A stretch of 64,000 bases of DNA from Toxotes chatareus (taxonomy: Eukaryota; Chordata; Actinopteri; Toxotidae), in the NCBI GenBank assembly GCA_016801885.1, contig CM028884.1, positions 9,180,181 through 9,244,180 of the forward strand, read 5' to 3'. Position numbers and translations under genes: made by a program. The notes beneath the pieces are model-generated. The model was not told where the DNA came from and searched no databases. It saw only the letters and a program-made list of their open reading frames with translations. Of the stretch, positions 12,721-24,911 are shown one piece after another (the stretch's first letter is position 1; each line of letters starts with the position of its first letter).

Positions 12721-13879
12721 CACACACACCCATTGCAAGTACACACGCATTTGACTAACCAACAAACTTTTGTGGGCATATTATCATAGCGGTCACAGTA
12801 TCTTTTAACCAGTTAATAGAAGGTGGGATAACAAGAACTTGAAACAAACACAACATTTGCCGTTACTATGTGACCTACCGGGGACATTATGACAATATTA
12901 ACATTTTAAAGCAGAACATTTAGGCCTAACAAGGGACCATTCATTTCTTCCTTTTAATTATGTGTATAGTAACACTACAGTTTTTAACACTGACACATTC
13001 AGCGTCCAAATGAAAGCATTCCCAAAGGCTCAAGCAAACTTGTTCTGAACTTATCATGAAACCTCAGTACCCTCATAACCTGCAAATCCCCCAAATCCCA
13101 AATGTAACCAAGTCAGGGAACTGAATATTTCCACTCCTTTTCGGTTTTCTTTTTTTTTTTTATGACCTGCATATTTTCCCAGGTTGTTTTGTATAATTTA
13201 AAGAGACTGTAAGGGAATGAGAGGTGTGTGTCATGATGTCTCTCTGAACTACCTATATTTACTACTGAAAGTGAATTCTTTATGAGAGCACAGATATCAA
13301 AGACAGCGGGATCAAAGAGGATTTAATAAGCTACCCACTGTTCTACGAAACCTGAACTTTCATGTCATGTATTTTCCTTGGTTTCTTCATTTTGGGCTTT
13401 GGGCCAAGAAACTGACACTAAAGGCAAACATGTAGTCAGATTGTCATTCTCTATTCCTTTAATTTGTTAGTCTGTATACCTTGTGGCGGAGAATGTCCCA
13501 GTGGCTGGCAAGCGCTGATTTTTTTAAACAGTGTCAGTTTTGTATACCACAGCAGCTATCTGCTCCTCTGATAGCATTCTTTTAGCACATTTCCTTTGGT
13601 TTTAGTTAAGGGCATTAACAGAGTCTTCATGTATTTGCAGTCACATCTTCTTGTTGGAAAATAATTACTAATACTCATTCTAGTATTTAGAATTACTAAT
13701 TCTTTCAAGACTGACTGATTGTCATTTTCACACTAATCAAGCAAAAATTTCATCTTTATTATTTAATTGCTGTATAACCACAAAAGCATTGCCACCAATG
13801 TGTCAGAGGTTGGCAGTACAAATTAAAAAAATTTAAATATATAACTGAATAAAAATATATAACTCATAAGGTCGCTGGA
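12721..13879. other. AT-rich noncoding spacer
   Basis: Contains a T run at about 13149-13160 and an AT-only stretch around 13820-13862. No gene or clear repeat. Confidence 0.65.
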
Positions 13880-13988
13880 TTGCTACACGTCATTACAGAA
13901 TAGGCTGGGATTTGACTTATTTGCCAAGAGTTAGATTCTAGAGGATCGAAGGGCACAGGAACTTCCTGGATTCCTGTCATCGTTGTGA

Positions 13989-14003
13989 GGTTGCCAGGCA
14001 ACC
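13989..14003. promoter_or_regulatory. RFX X-box palindrome
   Basis: GGTTGCCAGGCAACC is a perfect inverted repeat (7-bp arms around one base). It fits the X-box consensus GTNRCC-N(0-3)-RGYAAC, the site bound by RFX factors at ciliary and MHC class II genes. It lies 61 bp left of the hAT element, within what may be an older repeat, so it could be one of many repeat-borne copies. Confidence 0.5.
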
Positions 14004-14056
14004 AGTGGAGACTCAACCAAGTTGCTGCAACTGGCCAAGAAATAGTGCAGCTCATG

Positions 14057-14064
14057 TCCTATGT
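14057..14064. repeat. Left 8-bp target-site duplication of the hAT element
   Basis: TCCTATGT, identical to the copy at 14267-14274. Confidence 0.9.
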
Positions 14065-14266
14065 CAGGGGTGTCCAAACTGTTCCACAAAGGGCCGTGTG
14101 GCTACAGGTTTTTGTTCCAACCAATGAAGAGCACACAGTTTGACCAATCAACTGTTGAAGACTGAGATCGGTTGATTAAATGAGTCAAGTCTGGTGTGCT
14201 GCTGCTTGGCTGGAACAAAAACCTGCAGCCACACTGGCCCTTTGTGGAAAAGTTTGGACACCCCTG
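14065..14266. mobile_element. Non-autonomous hAT element (MITE), 202 bp
   Basis: The ends are inverted repeats: CAGGGGTGTCCAAACT on the left and AGTTTGGACACCCCTG on the right, a perfect 16-bp match. Further in, near-complementary arms continue (AAAGGGCC..TGTGG.TACAGGTTTTTGTTCCA against TGGAACAAAAACCTGCAGCCACA..GGCCCTTTGTGG), so the transcript would fold as a long hairpin. The 8-bp sequence TCCTATGT flanks both sides (14057-14064 and 14267-14274), which is the target duplication expected for a hAT transposase. There is no coding capacity, so it must have been moved in trans. The intact duplication argues for a fairly recent insertion. Confidence 0.9.
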
Positions 14267-14274
14267 TCCTATGT
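14267..14274. repeat. Right 8-bp target-site duplication of the hAT element
   Basis: TCCTATGT, identical to the copy at 14057-14064. Confidence 0.9.
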
Positions 14275-14630
14275 CATACTATTCCTTCAACCAGGAAGCC
14301 AGTCAATCAAATCACTGATGATGCCGTTGCATATTCACAGCATTCATTTTATTATTTTCTATGTATGTTTTTTACATTCTTTCATTCTGTAAGCAAAAGT
14401 GCTTCATTGTGCTGCAACTGAAACTTCGATGCTGGAGTTATAGCCTGACAATGTGTCACTTTAAATAAGTCAGCGTTAAACTCTAAAATGGATGGATGTT
14501 TCCAGCTATCACATTACTCTCTGTATTCCCAGGCTGTATTAACCTAAATATAAGCTTTGGTTGGTTAGTGGAGCAGCATATGCAAACAGTCCTTCATGAA
14601 AACTGATTATATAATATGCATGTGAATGCA

Positions 14631-14682
14631 AATGTAAATTTCCCTTGGGGATGAATAAAGTATCTATCTATCTATCTATCTA
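14631..14682 (+). mobile_element. 3' tail of a LINE-like retroelement with (TATC)n end
   Basis: AATTTCCCTTGGGGATGAAT, then AAAG, then about five and a half TATC units (14661-14682). A TTTCCC..GGGAT.AATAAAGTATC core followed by tetranucleotide repeats is typical of the 3' ends of teleost CR1/L2/Rex-type non-LTR elements and of SINEs that borrow them. Only the tail is visible; upstream sequence shows no reverse-transcriptase frame. The exact family is uncertain. Confidence 0.6.
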
Positions 14683-17213
14683 ATCCATGCATTTTTGTGT
14701 ACAGGGAGAAAACAGACGAACTCAAGGGCCCATGCGTATTTAGGTATCTTATGGATGGAATAGCTCAACAGATGAAGATGAACAGAAAAATGAATATCAA
14801 CTGTTACCTAACAGATGTTAGGTCAAAAAGTCACACTGACAATGTGAACCATATGAACAGACACAAGCTAAACCTGGCAACCTGGCAATTATTGAAAATA
14901 CAGTTAACAAGAAATGTGAAGAGAGGAGAAGAAAAGAAGTTGAAAGGTATTTGTGGTATGGTAACTATGGTTCTGAACACATTTTTTTAAATACCAGTAG
15001 TCTACACAGCAGTGGTATAGAAAGAAGGGTTTGTAATTCAGCTGTGTAGTCATGACTTATGATTAGGATATCCATGACTAAGGACCACAGAACTGCACCT
15101 GCAATAACATCCAATTATCTTTTGCTATTATATAAGAGACTTTATTTCCTCACTGTAATTTGCTATGGACCACACTATTATGGTGATCACAGTGTTATGG
15201 CTTGGTAGAAGCGGTTTATTTATGGTTATTTTATGTGGGTTTAAAAGCTGTCAGCACCATACTAAACAGTTCCCTTCTTTAAGCTCACAACAACAAAATC
15301 AATTCGTGCCTTTGTCAACACTGTATTATGAAATCTGACTGAAACCACAGCAGATGAAGTGGATGAAGGAAAGGGATCACATAGAAATATACTGCTATAA
15401 GGGGCCATGGTACACTGTTTTCCTCCTCAATGAATCTGCAACACATTTTGAAAGGTGCTAAAGAAAAAAACAAAAAGGTGCTGTTATAAAAAAAATCCCA
15501 TTATTTTGCCTATCAATAACAAGTATATATTACATATGCATTATATTTACCAGTATGTTACCATTCTACATGACTTTAAGTCAGAACAGATCCTCCTCTT
15601 GGCTGGTATGACTTTTCTGTGCAAAGCTGCCTTGAAAATCATCTAATGGCCAAAACCAGCTCTTATACCAAATACAGCATATAGAAAAAATACAGCTCGT
15701 CCCTGGATGCTACACCCTTGCTCTAATCTTCTGGATCCCATGAGATGATGGTCCCCTGTGGAGGAACCTCACAAGACCCTCTGATGTCACCAGCTGCCGT
15801 GGTGTTATGTATTCACTGCCCTCCTCCCCAGAGGATTACAGCTGCTCACTGAACTAGTGTGTATGTCAACTCGTGTCTTGGGGTATTGATACATTGGTGT
15901 TGTACTGCAGTGCATACTGCCTCCTGTACCCATCGATACTTTCAGAATACACTGCATGGATAAAGCATCATGCAATACAGCAGTTCAATACCGCAGAGGA
16001 AATTCACAGAGGTGAGTTGTATACAGCATGTGATGAATTAAGCATACAAAAGTGGAGCTGAAGTTGTGCTAAGAAGCCTGCCTGCTGTGAATACACAACC
16101 TGCTTCGAGAACCCAAAATGCAAATGTTTTCAACAAAGGACTCATACACAGGCACACACAAACATGCAGAGTGCCAGCTGCATGCAGTCTGTATGCTTCC
16201 CTTTTTATAAACATTATCCAGTATCTACCTGATTTGAAGAGTGTTAGCCGATTACATGGTAGCTGTCCGATATACGCAGAACGCATTGCGATTCGATCCT
16301 GCAACCAGCCTAGACAGCAAGCTGGCTGGCTGCATGGGTGATTAACATTTAATGTTAACGGTAGGCTTATGTTAAGGGCAACTGCACTGGGGTTAAGTAA
16401 TGATAATAGCAGAGCTGGCCACACCACATCTGTAATAATGCTGTCTGTAAAGCGTGATGTGATGATTGTGAAATTACTACTCTGCAGCATTTACTGAACA
16501 GTCAGACAAGCAGTTCTGCTGTCAAGCAGCCCAGTCACAAAGGCATACACAATCACATACAACAGAGAGACAGTGACACACACACACACAGACACTGCTC
16601 ACAGACTTACATAGTCACAAGGACATGGAATCCAATGAATGAATGAAAGATGAGTTAAAATGATGTTACAGAAAAACAAACACAGAGAAAAGGGGGGGAT
16701 TCGGCATTCCTAGAAATGAAAAATAAGTGAAATTTACAAGATGCTATTCTAGTTTTAGGACAATGCTGAATTCAGTTTGAATCACTGAATCTGTGTTTCC
16801 ATTCAAGGATGATCAGACATGGTCTTCATTTATTAAGCTGTGTTTACTGAGACGATGAAACAACATCATCAATCATTCTTAAAGACTAGTGCTCCGATGG
16901 GGAGAATTAGAATGCATTACAGATGTCACGCATCATCAAGCTAAACATCTCATTTCCACCTCGCTGTGTGCAGTGTCTGCTCTGTGTCTGGGGCATGGAT
17001 CTTGCTCGGTCTATGGAGCATTTGTGTGTGTTTGTGTCTGTGTTTGTCTGTGCGTGTTTACGGTTAAGTGCTCTTGTGGCCATTCTCCCTGGGGCAAGGT
17101 ATCCATCACCGTCCAAGCAGTTTTTGACTGGGCACAGCTTAGGCCCTCGAGCCTGCTCTGGTCCCCTGGATATCTCCCTGGGGTCCTTCTATGTCTAGGG
17201 ATACCACCTGCAC

Positions 17214-17248
17214 CAAACACACACACATACACACACTTGCACACACAC
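17214..17248. repeat. Interrupted (CA)n microsatellite
   Basis: CA units broken by TA and TTG. Confidence 0.8.
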
Positions 17249-18953
17249 GATAATACAAATCACTGTGACCCTAACACTCCTCTAATGCCCTCATTAGGTG
17301 ATTAGTCCCAGAGGCGGGACTAAACTAACATTACCCACTTCCAATACCCAGCTTTGCCCCTGAGGGTAATGGTGGAGTCAGGCGGGGGTTTTTTGTTTTG
17401 CTTTTTTCTTTTTGTAATGTTTTGTGTTATGTTCTACTGGGATGAATGAGCTGAGACCAGCTCTTTATTACTTACTTTAATAGTCAATAAAAATGGAAAA
17501 TTCACATTTTAGCGAGAAATAGTCGGCATAAAAGTTAGGTTTTCTTTTTGTTGTGTTCAAATAGCATTTAGCATTTAATAACATTTGATGACAGTTTTTT
17601 TGCTGACAATTGTTGTTACAGAGTAACTGATTCACAGTAGCACGACATGCTAGCTGGGCATATAACAGCTATTTTGTTATAAATTATAACATGGTATTGT
17701 GTTTTGTTTGTTTAACATTAGAGTTAAACAGTACCCAACAGAGCAGGTGGGTATATTATTAACTGCAATGCAAATCAAAGTATAGTGCAAAGTGATCACA
17801 GCTAAAGATCCTCAAAATTATTTTTAAAAAGTGTAAAAAAAAAAATAAAAAGTGCAGTGCAGAAATCTGTCGTGATCAAGTCTTAATGTGAGGGACAGTA
17901 TTCTGGGTAACAGTAAATTATGATCAAATTTTCCTGAATGTGTGTATGGGTCTATTTGTGTATGTGCGCCCACTTGCATGTGTATGTGTGGTCGGGCAGG
18001 AGGAGTGGTTTCACTATCCATATCCCTCCGTATTTATTCATTCATCCAGCATTCTTGCTGCCTGGTGTGTATAACAACAATGAACTGCAGAAACCCACCA
18101 CAAACGCCTCTCCAGGAATATTAAAGTCAGTGGCTTTGCTGTCATAATTAACCATGAAATATTGATGCCTATAACTTCTTCTGTGGTCCCTGTGAGCAAG
18201 CCTTTAAGACACACTGGGTGAGGAGGAAACTGTATGTGTCTGCGAGCTTGCAAACCTGAGTCACCAATGAATAATTGACAGCAACATAATTAGTTTGGTG
18301 CTCTATTGTGTTACCGCGTTTCCCACACATCCAAGAAGCATGTTCTGCTGTGAAGAAAAATGTCAAACACAGGCACAGAGAGATCTCTGAAGATGTATAA
18401 TTGAAATGTATTAGAAAAATGCTTTTTTGACCTTGTGTTGCATGCTCAGTTAACAAATACTATGATAAAATAATTATGATAAAAATGTAAGTAAAGGGTT
18501 TTCTTTTTTTTTTTTAATCCCGACCCTTAAGCACAGCAGGACGAACGATCTGTAGAAGAGAGTGTATCTGATGTTTCAGCTCTTGCTCGCTAAAGCAACT
18601 TTCACCTTCAGACACTGCTGTGACTCACAGTAACAAGTACAGGGCAGAGCACACACCAACTTTCATGAAGAATTTTAAGAACATGTAAGTATAATAAATT
18701 AAATTATTCACAAACTCACACTCATAGATGCCTGTGTATAAGTACAACTACAGTACTCACTGCTCTCTGCATATGTGGTTGTGATATTGATACTACAACA
18801 GGAATGGGTAATATCTGACACATGTATATTAGACAGTTATTAAGGGATATAGCAATGTAGACTCCAGTCACTGCAAATTGTTAGTAAAGAAAGATGATGG
18901 TTTGATTAATCCTTACAAGACAGTCCCAGTTCCCCTCCTCACTACTCCTGCTA

Positions 18954-19020
18954 CTGTTTTGTTCTGTTTGTTCTGTTTGTTTTGTTCTGTTTGTTTGTTT
19001 GTTTGTTTGTTTGTTTGTGT
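18954..19020. repeat. (GTTT)n / (TTCTGTTTG)n microsatellite
   Basis: Degenerate TTCTGTTTG and TTGTTCTG units pass into a clean (GTTT)n run. T-rich on this strand, without coding content. Confidence 0.85.
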
Positions 19021-19843
19021 TTCACTGTGAATGGAAAAGCTCAAACTGACCAACAGTGTACATCGAAGCTGTTTTCCCAGCTTTATTTTTATTTTATTTG
19101 CTGTCTTTGCTGATTATTTTATAAACTGTGGTTGAAGTTGTATGGTATCTTTTATGTTACTAGCCAATGCACTTTAACCACACCCTCTGCACTGGAGACA
19201 TTTATTGGTGTTGCCCAAACACTGTAATCTGAAACAAACAAAATTATATACCAGATTTAATGCATTTCACTTAACCCAACAAGTTGGCATGAAATATGCC
19301 CAGCAACAACACTAAACACCCAGTGACCAGGCTGCACAGAAGGTGAGATACCTAGAAACACCACAGAGTACATCTTACACATGCTGGATAAGGAAAACAA
19401 TTTTAATTATTTAAATCTTCATACATTTAAAAAATTTAAGTCATTTTACAAAACCACTGTATCTAATATTACAACATTATTTTAATGCTTCAAGATGTAA
19501 GTTCAAGCAAAAGGACCACAACCCTTCCTGACACAGCAACACCTGAAAGTTAACATGGCTATTCTAACAATGACAGATAGGACTGCCTAGTGCTCTGTAA
19601 CAGGCAAATTTACAAAAAAATCACAAGTGAATCACTAGAAGCCGACAAATCCAAAGCTAACTGAGGGCTGTCTGCTCAATACCATCCTCATGCCATGGAA
19701 TAAAATAATCCCTCTCATCTGCTCAGACTTGTTAACAAAGCTGTCAGCTTGCTTTTACAACCAAACAGGCCTCAGTCAGACCCTCTCTCTGACAGTGGAG
19801 AAGGAGCAGACTCTGTGTAATGCTTCAAACATCAGCAATACTG

Positions 19844-19874
19844 CCCCCCCCCCCCACACACACACACACACACC
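19844..19874. repeat. C12-(CA)n compound tract
   Basis: A run of twelve C joins a clean CA array. Such homopolymer junctions are often length-variable and prone to assembly error. Confidence 0.9.
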
Positions 19875-20021
19875 AATACAAACGCATACACACCTCCCGC
19901 TTCCTCTTTCTCTCTTGTGTCGACTAAATGTCAACTCTCCTGACATACAGCCTTGTTTGCAGCCAATGATTACCTCATAGCTAATTAATCCTGATTCAAT
20001 CAATGTGAACTGTTCGGATCT

Positions 20022-20050
20022 TGTGTGTGTGTGTGTGTGTGTGTGTGTGT
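20022..20050. repeat. (GT)n microsatellite
   Basis: About 14 uninterrupted GT units. Confidence 0.95.
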
Positions 20051-20258
20051 CTGCGTGTTTATGCCACTTGTATATGTGCGCATGTGTGAGTGTGTGTGAG
20101 AGAGACAGAGTAATCAGAAGGGAGGACCAGTAGGTTAGATGATGATGGATGGCACTCAGTGAGAGGCCTGTTCTAATCAGCAGGACCTTTTCCCTGTGGT
20201 AGAGGAGGTGGTAGTGGAGAGGATGGGGAAGGCTGATTGACGGTTGAGGAGCTTGAGC

Positions 20259-20293
20259 GTGTGTGTGTGTGTGTGTATTTTTTTTTTTTTTTT
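20259..20293. repeat. (GT)n-T16 compound tract
   Basis: Nine GT units, then TA, then a T run of about sixteen. Confidence 0.9.
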
Positions 20294-20679
20294 GGGGAGG
20301 TGAGTTGCATTGCTAAGAGCCTGTAGAGCATGTTTCTAATGGAAGCTCACAAACAGTACATGAAGAGGGAGAACAAGGGCAAGAAAACATCATTCTGAGA
20401 GAGACTACACAAGATGATGAAAGAGATAATTGACATGTCATATTGGCAAAATCTGACAAACGTTGAGAGAAAATCGTAGCAACAAAAAGTCAAAAATCAA
20501 CCTCAATAAACACATTTCCATACACGTGTATACGAGGGAAAAAAAACACTGATTTTATCTTGTGACAGTCACCGACAAACCGAGCAGGTTGATAAAAACA
20601 GTAACGGAAAGAGACACGATCAATACACAGAAAAGCCAAAGATGGGGTGAGGCTTTGTTACCCCCTTTATGTCCCCATT

Positions 20680-20960
20680 TGGCTAAGAGACAATGTGTCA
20701 CAGAGTTAGAGTTGCTTTGGCATGCATACTAAAGACAAGCTCTGTTTAATGGCTGCTCTTTTTATACTCTCCCCTCTGCACTGCACCAAATCGCAAGAGG
20801 TCTCGCCATACATCTTGTATCAAACAGCCGAGGCCAGGGGGAATTAAAGAAGAAAACATGCTTGTTTTCTCCCTTCCTCTGTTCATTAGTGGCACTCGAG
20901 GAACCGTCCCCAGGTAGCCTCTTTCTGGTCGTTTTTCTGGAGTGACTTTAGAGAAGTTCT
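20680..20960. promoter_or_regulatory. Candidate cis-regulatory island
   Basis: Complex, non-repetitive sequence between AT-rich flanks, including a CACTCGAGGAACCG segment near 20892 and a TTTTTATA patch near 20759. No frame through it is coding-like. The regulatory reading rests on texture alone. Confidence 0.2.
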
Positions 20961-23900
20961 ACCAATGGCATGTTTAAAAGATCATTTGTAGATATTCAAC
21001 ACAAACAAACCAGCCTCATTTAAAATGTTAAGGCATAGTGTATTTTCAGGGCTTGCTTGCATTTGAGTAAACATGGTGCTGTAAACATGTTATAAATATA
21101 TGAGTATTCTTATTTATCTGGGATTTTCTTAGATAATTAAAAGTAATTAGTTAACAAGCATTAATAAGTGAGGAAAAAGGCTGTCGCCTTGACTCTTTTC
21201 AGATGACACTGATGGGGGAGGAGGGTAAAAGTCTGACCCAGATATATTTTTTAAAAATCCTTTAATTACCCCCTCTCTGAGAAACACACTTGTCAAATGT
21301 TACTGAGAAGTGGATGGTGTCCCTCTCGAGTCTGAAATATTTACCATGTATCACAGTAGCGACAGCAAAACACTGCCTGACCTTTTAAGAAACAATGATT
21401 ACATATAAAACCTGTTTTAATTCTGATTTTTAGGTTCGCTTATGATACATGTTTTTCCCACAGATTTTCATTTAGCCTTATGAACAACAGAGTGGGGCAG
21501 AAGTTTGTCACCTTACAGGTTCTGGTCTGTGTTGTGAGCATTTCTAGTTTACTCCTCAGGTCAAAAAAATTACCAGTAAGGTGAACTAGAGACTCTACAG
21601 TAGGTTTGAATGTTAATGTTTTGGTGTCCATGTCTTACCCTGTTGGCAACCTTCAAGCGTTCATGAAGTACCCTGTTAAACACAGACCTGGGACAGACAT
21701 ATTCAAACTTCATTTTGATGCATGGACAGAAGTAACAGCAGTGTTTTGACTTTTTGTTAGGTCTGTCGAGGCTAAAGCAATCACAACAATTTGCAAAGCC
21801 CGATCTTGTTTGTGTCTGGAATGATTCCCGATTTGTTTTTAGTGCACTATATTTATTGTTTGCCATTTTGTTTTGTGGCCAAATTCTGTGTGAACTTATC
21901 ACTATGTGATGCCCTAAATTATGAAACATTGTGCACACTTGTGGTTGAGAAAAAAAATCAAAACCAAAAGTTGACATTATTTAATCAGCATTTCTTTTCT
22001 TAAGAATTAACTGTTACGGTTTATGCAGATTAGGACTTCACTCAGATTCATGACTAAACACTGAAGATTTGATTCAGACATGCATTAGGGACTACTCAGC
22101 TTCACGGACATAAACACACTATTCTTGGTGCACACCGACTCCATTCTCTCTTCATTCACTACTACTGAGGTCATCTGACCAATGTATGATGACACACGGG
22201 GCAACAGCACAGAGTTTCAGGGACTCTGGGAAAAATAAAAACAGCATACTTCTTGAACCTGTGTGCATCTGTGTTAATGTGTGACAAACTGCGTGTTAGC
22301 TAAACTTGTGCGTGTGTAAACGTGTGCGCTATCACTAGGATCAAAGGCAGTGACACACAACTGCCAGTGAGAATCAGACTGCCGCAATTACCAGAGTCAT
22401 TAGGTGCAGCAAGAGATGAACAACTGTGATGTTTCGACGCCCATTCTGCTCCCTCCGGAACAGGAGCTGGAGGTGGCTGATTATACACACACACACACAC
22501 ACACACAGTTACATGCATAGGCATTTTTCCATACAAATACACACAAAGATCGACACCCACACGAAGCTATTCTCCCATATGCAAGCACACTTAAACATCG
22601 ACAGGCGCACTATGAAAGCTGCACAGGTGGTGCCTTGTATGAGGTCTGCACTCCACATCAAAAGGACACCTCTGACATCTCAGATCGCTCACAAATGATG
22701 ATGCACAGAGATCTTTTGCCACTACAAAGGCAGAACAAAAGAACTGACATGAAAGAGAAGTCAATAAACATAAGGCGTTTAATAAAACATTTTTTCTGCT
22801 GAATTCACTACAAAGGTTTTCACTGTTTTTCCCCTGCACGACACAACAAAAAGAAAGAGAACTGTTGAGTCACATGATTGACTGATAAGAGTGGCAACAA
22901 TCCAGTCATTTTCGGTCAGGATGGGCCTGCCGAGGTTATATTGTGGAAACGTGAGGGCAAGTGAAGGCAACACTGAGTGTCATTAAAATGACACATATGT
23001 ATGTGCGCTCGGAGGAGACTTGTGGGTCACGTAAACTCAGATCTCTCTCTATCACTGTAGATGACACACTAGTTTTCTAATTGGTTTACTCTTGCAGTCA
23101 TGTGGCACATTAAAAACTCCCTGTTGCAATGACAGGCTGTTCTTACACACACATGAAGACACAGTGGCTAACAACTTGTACCAAATATGACCAGAGTCAA
23201 ACTATGCTGCGCACAGTCTCACACAGACACACACTCACACAGAGAGCTGCAGCAGCTGCACAGAGACCATGTGCCCAGTGCAGAGGAGGCTGAGTGAGTA
23301 GGAGCGGTGGCTTACAGATGTTCAGTGTCCCACAGCAGTTGTTGGAGCTACAGTGAAGTGTCAGCCCAGGAGGACGGAGAGCCGAGGCACAGAAGCATAG
23401 AAACAGAATGGAACATGAGGTCACACTCAAAGCCTCGCAGCACACAGCACCTCAAACTCCTGGCACTGCCAACAGACTGTGAGCAAACATCAAGTCAACA
23501 CAAGTCAGGGTGGGGGGCTAGATGAAGACTAATCTGAATTTCATCATCTACAGAGAATAGCCTTTTTTATTTTTTACATCTCTACTCCTCACCAATGTTT
23601 GACAAGCCAAGGTACAGAGATTAAATAGATGAACCCACAAAGGTAACAGTATTGTTAAAATATAGGACCCTTTTTTTTTTTTTCATTTTTCATGTGCAAA
23701 ACCAAGCTAATATCTAATTACGGCAAAATGGTTTCTGATCAGCTAGTGTGGATAAAATGCTTCAAGTAATTTTTTAAAAATCAAAACCTGACATTTTTAT
23801 ACAATACAGAGAGACTGTTTTGTTTTAGACAGAAAATCTCTTTTGTGTCAAATGGTTTTTACAAGCAATTATATACAGTAGGTTGGAAAATATTTTGTAG

Positions 23901-24698
23901 CTGACTAAACAACTGAATCATTATTTTTAAGTTAGTCAGCTCATGAAAAAAAGACCACAATTAAACAAACTATTTACCTCCACGCCAAAACTACATTAAA
24001 CATGCACTGAAACAGCTACATTTTTACAGTATGAATAACATTAACTTGACTTGGCATCTAGTAAGTCCACCGTAAATCTTTCAAACACTGAGGTTTGTTT
24101 GAGAGTTGAGCGACAGCAGAATTGCTCCAAAGTTAATGGGAGGGGGAAGCTGAATAAGTGGTAGTTAACATTAACTCATTGCTTTTCCAGGTGGTCTGTG
24201 CCAAGGTGAAAATGGCCCTGGTCATAGGTCAATCTAGTCTTCTTTTTCTTTTCTCTAATGTGACACTGTAAATTGCTTGCTGTTTTTTTAGACACCTCTC
24301 AACGCCTTTCCTGTTTAACAGAGACCTTTTTCATTGGTGTGTCCAAGTCTGTCCATGCTGGTTTTGGCCTCAAATGCCAAACCCTGACTGCATGAAGTAT
24401 CCTGAAGACAAATCCAGATGAAACCAATGGGCGATTTTCTGTGTGTTTCAACATTCTGAGTACAATTTCAAACAGATGACGCAATATAATTCAAAAGTTC
24501 ACTTAAAGCAGTTATGTTTGATGTTTAAAATGACTAAGCTTGTTCCTGTTTTTCCTGGTTTCAAACATTCATTGGGGTATGCAGACTTTTTCATGTTTGC
24601 GTGTGCGCAAACATATCAGTGGCTGCGTGAGTGCTGTGTTTGTCTGTGTGTACATGCTTCTGTGCAAGACAGAGTGTGCTTAGGCTGACTGAAAGGAT
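20961..24698. other. Noncoding spacer, no gene seen
   Basis: AT-rich DNA with a CA array at 22484-22507 and a T13 run at 23671-23683. The frames are short and low in complexity. Confidence 0.65.
22484..22507. repeat. (CA)n microsatellite
   Basis: Twelve uninterrupted AC/CA units. Confidence 0.95.
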
Positions 24699-24717
24699 CA
24701 CACACACACACACACAC
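24699..24717. repeat. (CA)n microsatellite
   Basis: About nine CA units adjoining the minus-strand open frame described at 24720-24911. Confidence 0.9.
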
Positions 24718-24719
24718 GG

Positions 24720-24911
24720 TAGTGTAAGATGAATATTCTGCTTTGCGTCTGGATGCTGTGGTCTCCCTCGGTATGGGGAGCCATGTAGCTGGAGGTGGGG
24801 GTGGTGGTCGGGAAGGGGTACACTCTCTAATGGGCTACCAAGGGATCTGACGCCATTCTCCAGAGACACATTGGGCTCCATACATCCCAGCCTGCAGCCT
24901 TTGTCAAAATG
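24720..24911 (-). other. Weak exon candidate, unrecognised
   Basis: The minus strand is open for about 64 codons of mixed, non-repetitive peptide (for example MEPNVSLENGVRSLG and SPYRGRPQHPDAKQN) before it enters the CA array and turns into CVCVCV. The composition is more protein-like than most frames here, and an ACC|GTGTGT donor-like junction lies at the 3' edge. The upstream acceptor (GAGGAAG) lacks a polypyrimidine tract. I recognise no family. Chance is more likely than a real exon. Confidence 0.12.

Larger units (their letters stand above)
13880..14064. repeat. Probable older dispersed repeat hosting the hAT insertion (left part)
   Basis: The wording around 13989-14045, a GGTTGCCAGGCAACC palindrome followed by CAGTGGAGACTC and GGCCAAGAAATAGT, is familiar to me from dispersed copies in spiny-rayed fish DNA. 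I think this is a decayed repeat into which the hAT element later jumped. Its right part would continue after 14275. The family name and exact ends are unknown to me. Confidence 0.3.
14275..18949. other. Noncoding spacer, no gene seen
   Basis: Apart from the retroelement tail at 14631-14682, this holds AT-rich unique DNA, a CA tract at 17214-17248 and a T run at about 18504-18515. A minus-strand frame of 150 codons at 16038-16490 has no recognisable domain. An exon-like ACAGAG|GTGAGT boundary near 16010 also lacks support. Confidence 0.6.
19021..20679. other. Noncoding spacer rich in microsatellites
   Basis: Three dinucleotide arrays lie within 450 bp (19844-19874, 20022-20050, 20259-20293). 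The remainder is AT-rich with no gene. Confidence 0.65.

Noticed and set aside
12346..12789. 147-codon plus-strand open frame
   Set aside because: It crosses a GC-rich candidate regulatory patch and ends in CA-derived THPLQVHTH peptide. No family recognised.
14661..14682. CRISPR-like or tandem array
   Set aside because: It is a plain TATC microsatellite at a retroelement tail; no repeat-spacer structure exists anywhere in the window.
16038..16490. 150-codon minus-strand open frame
   Set aside because: No domain, no credible start context, and AT/CA-biased peptide; consistent with chance in 64 kb.
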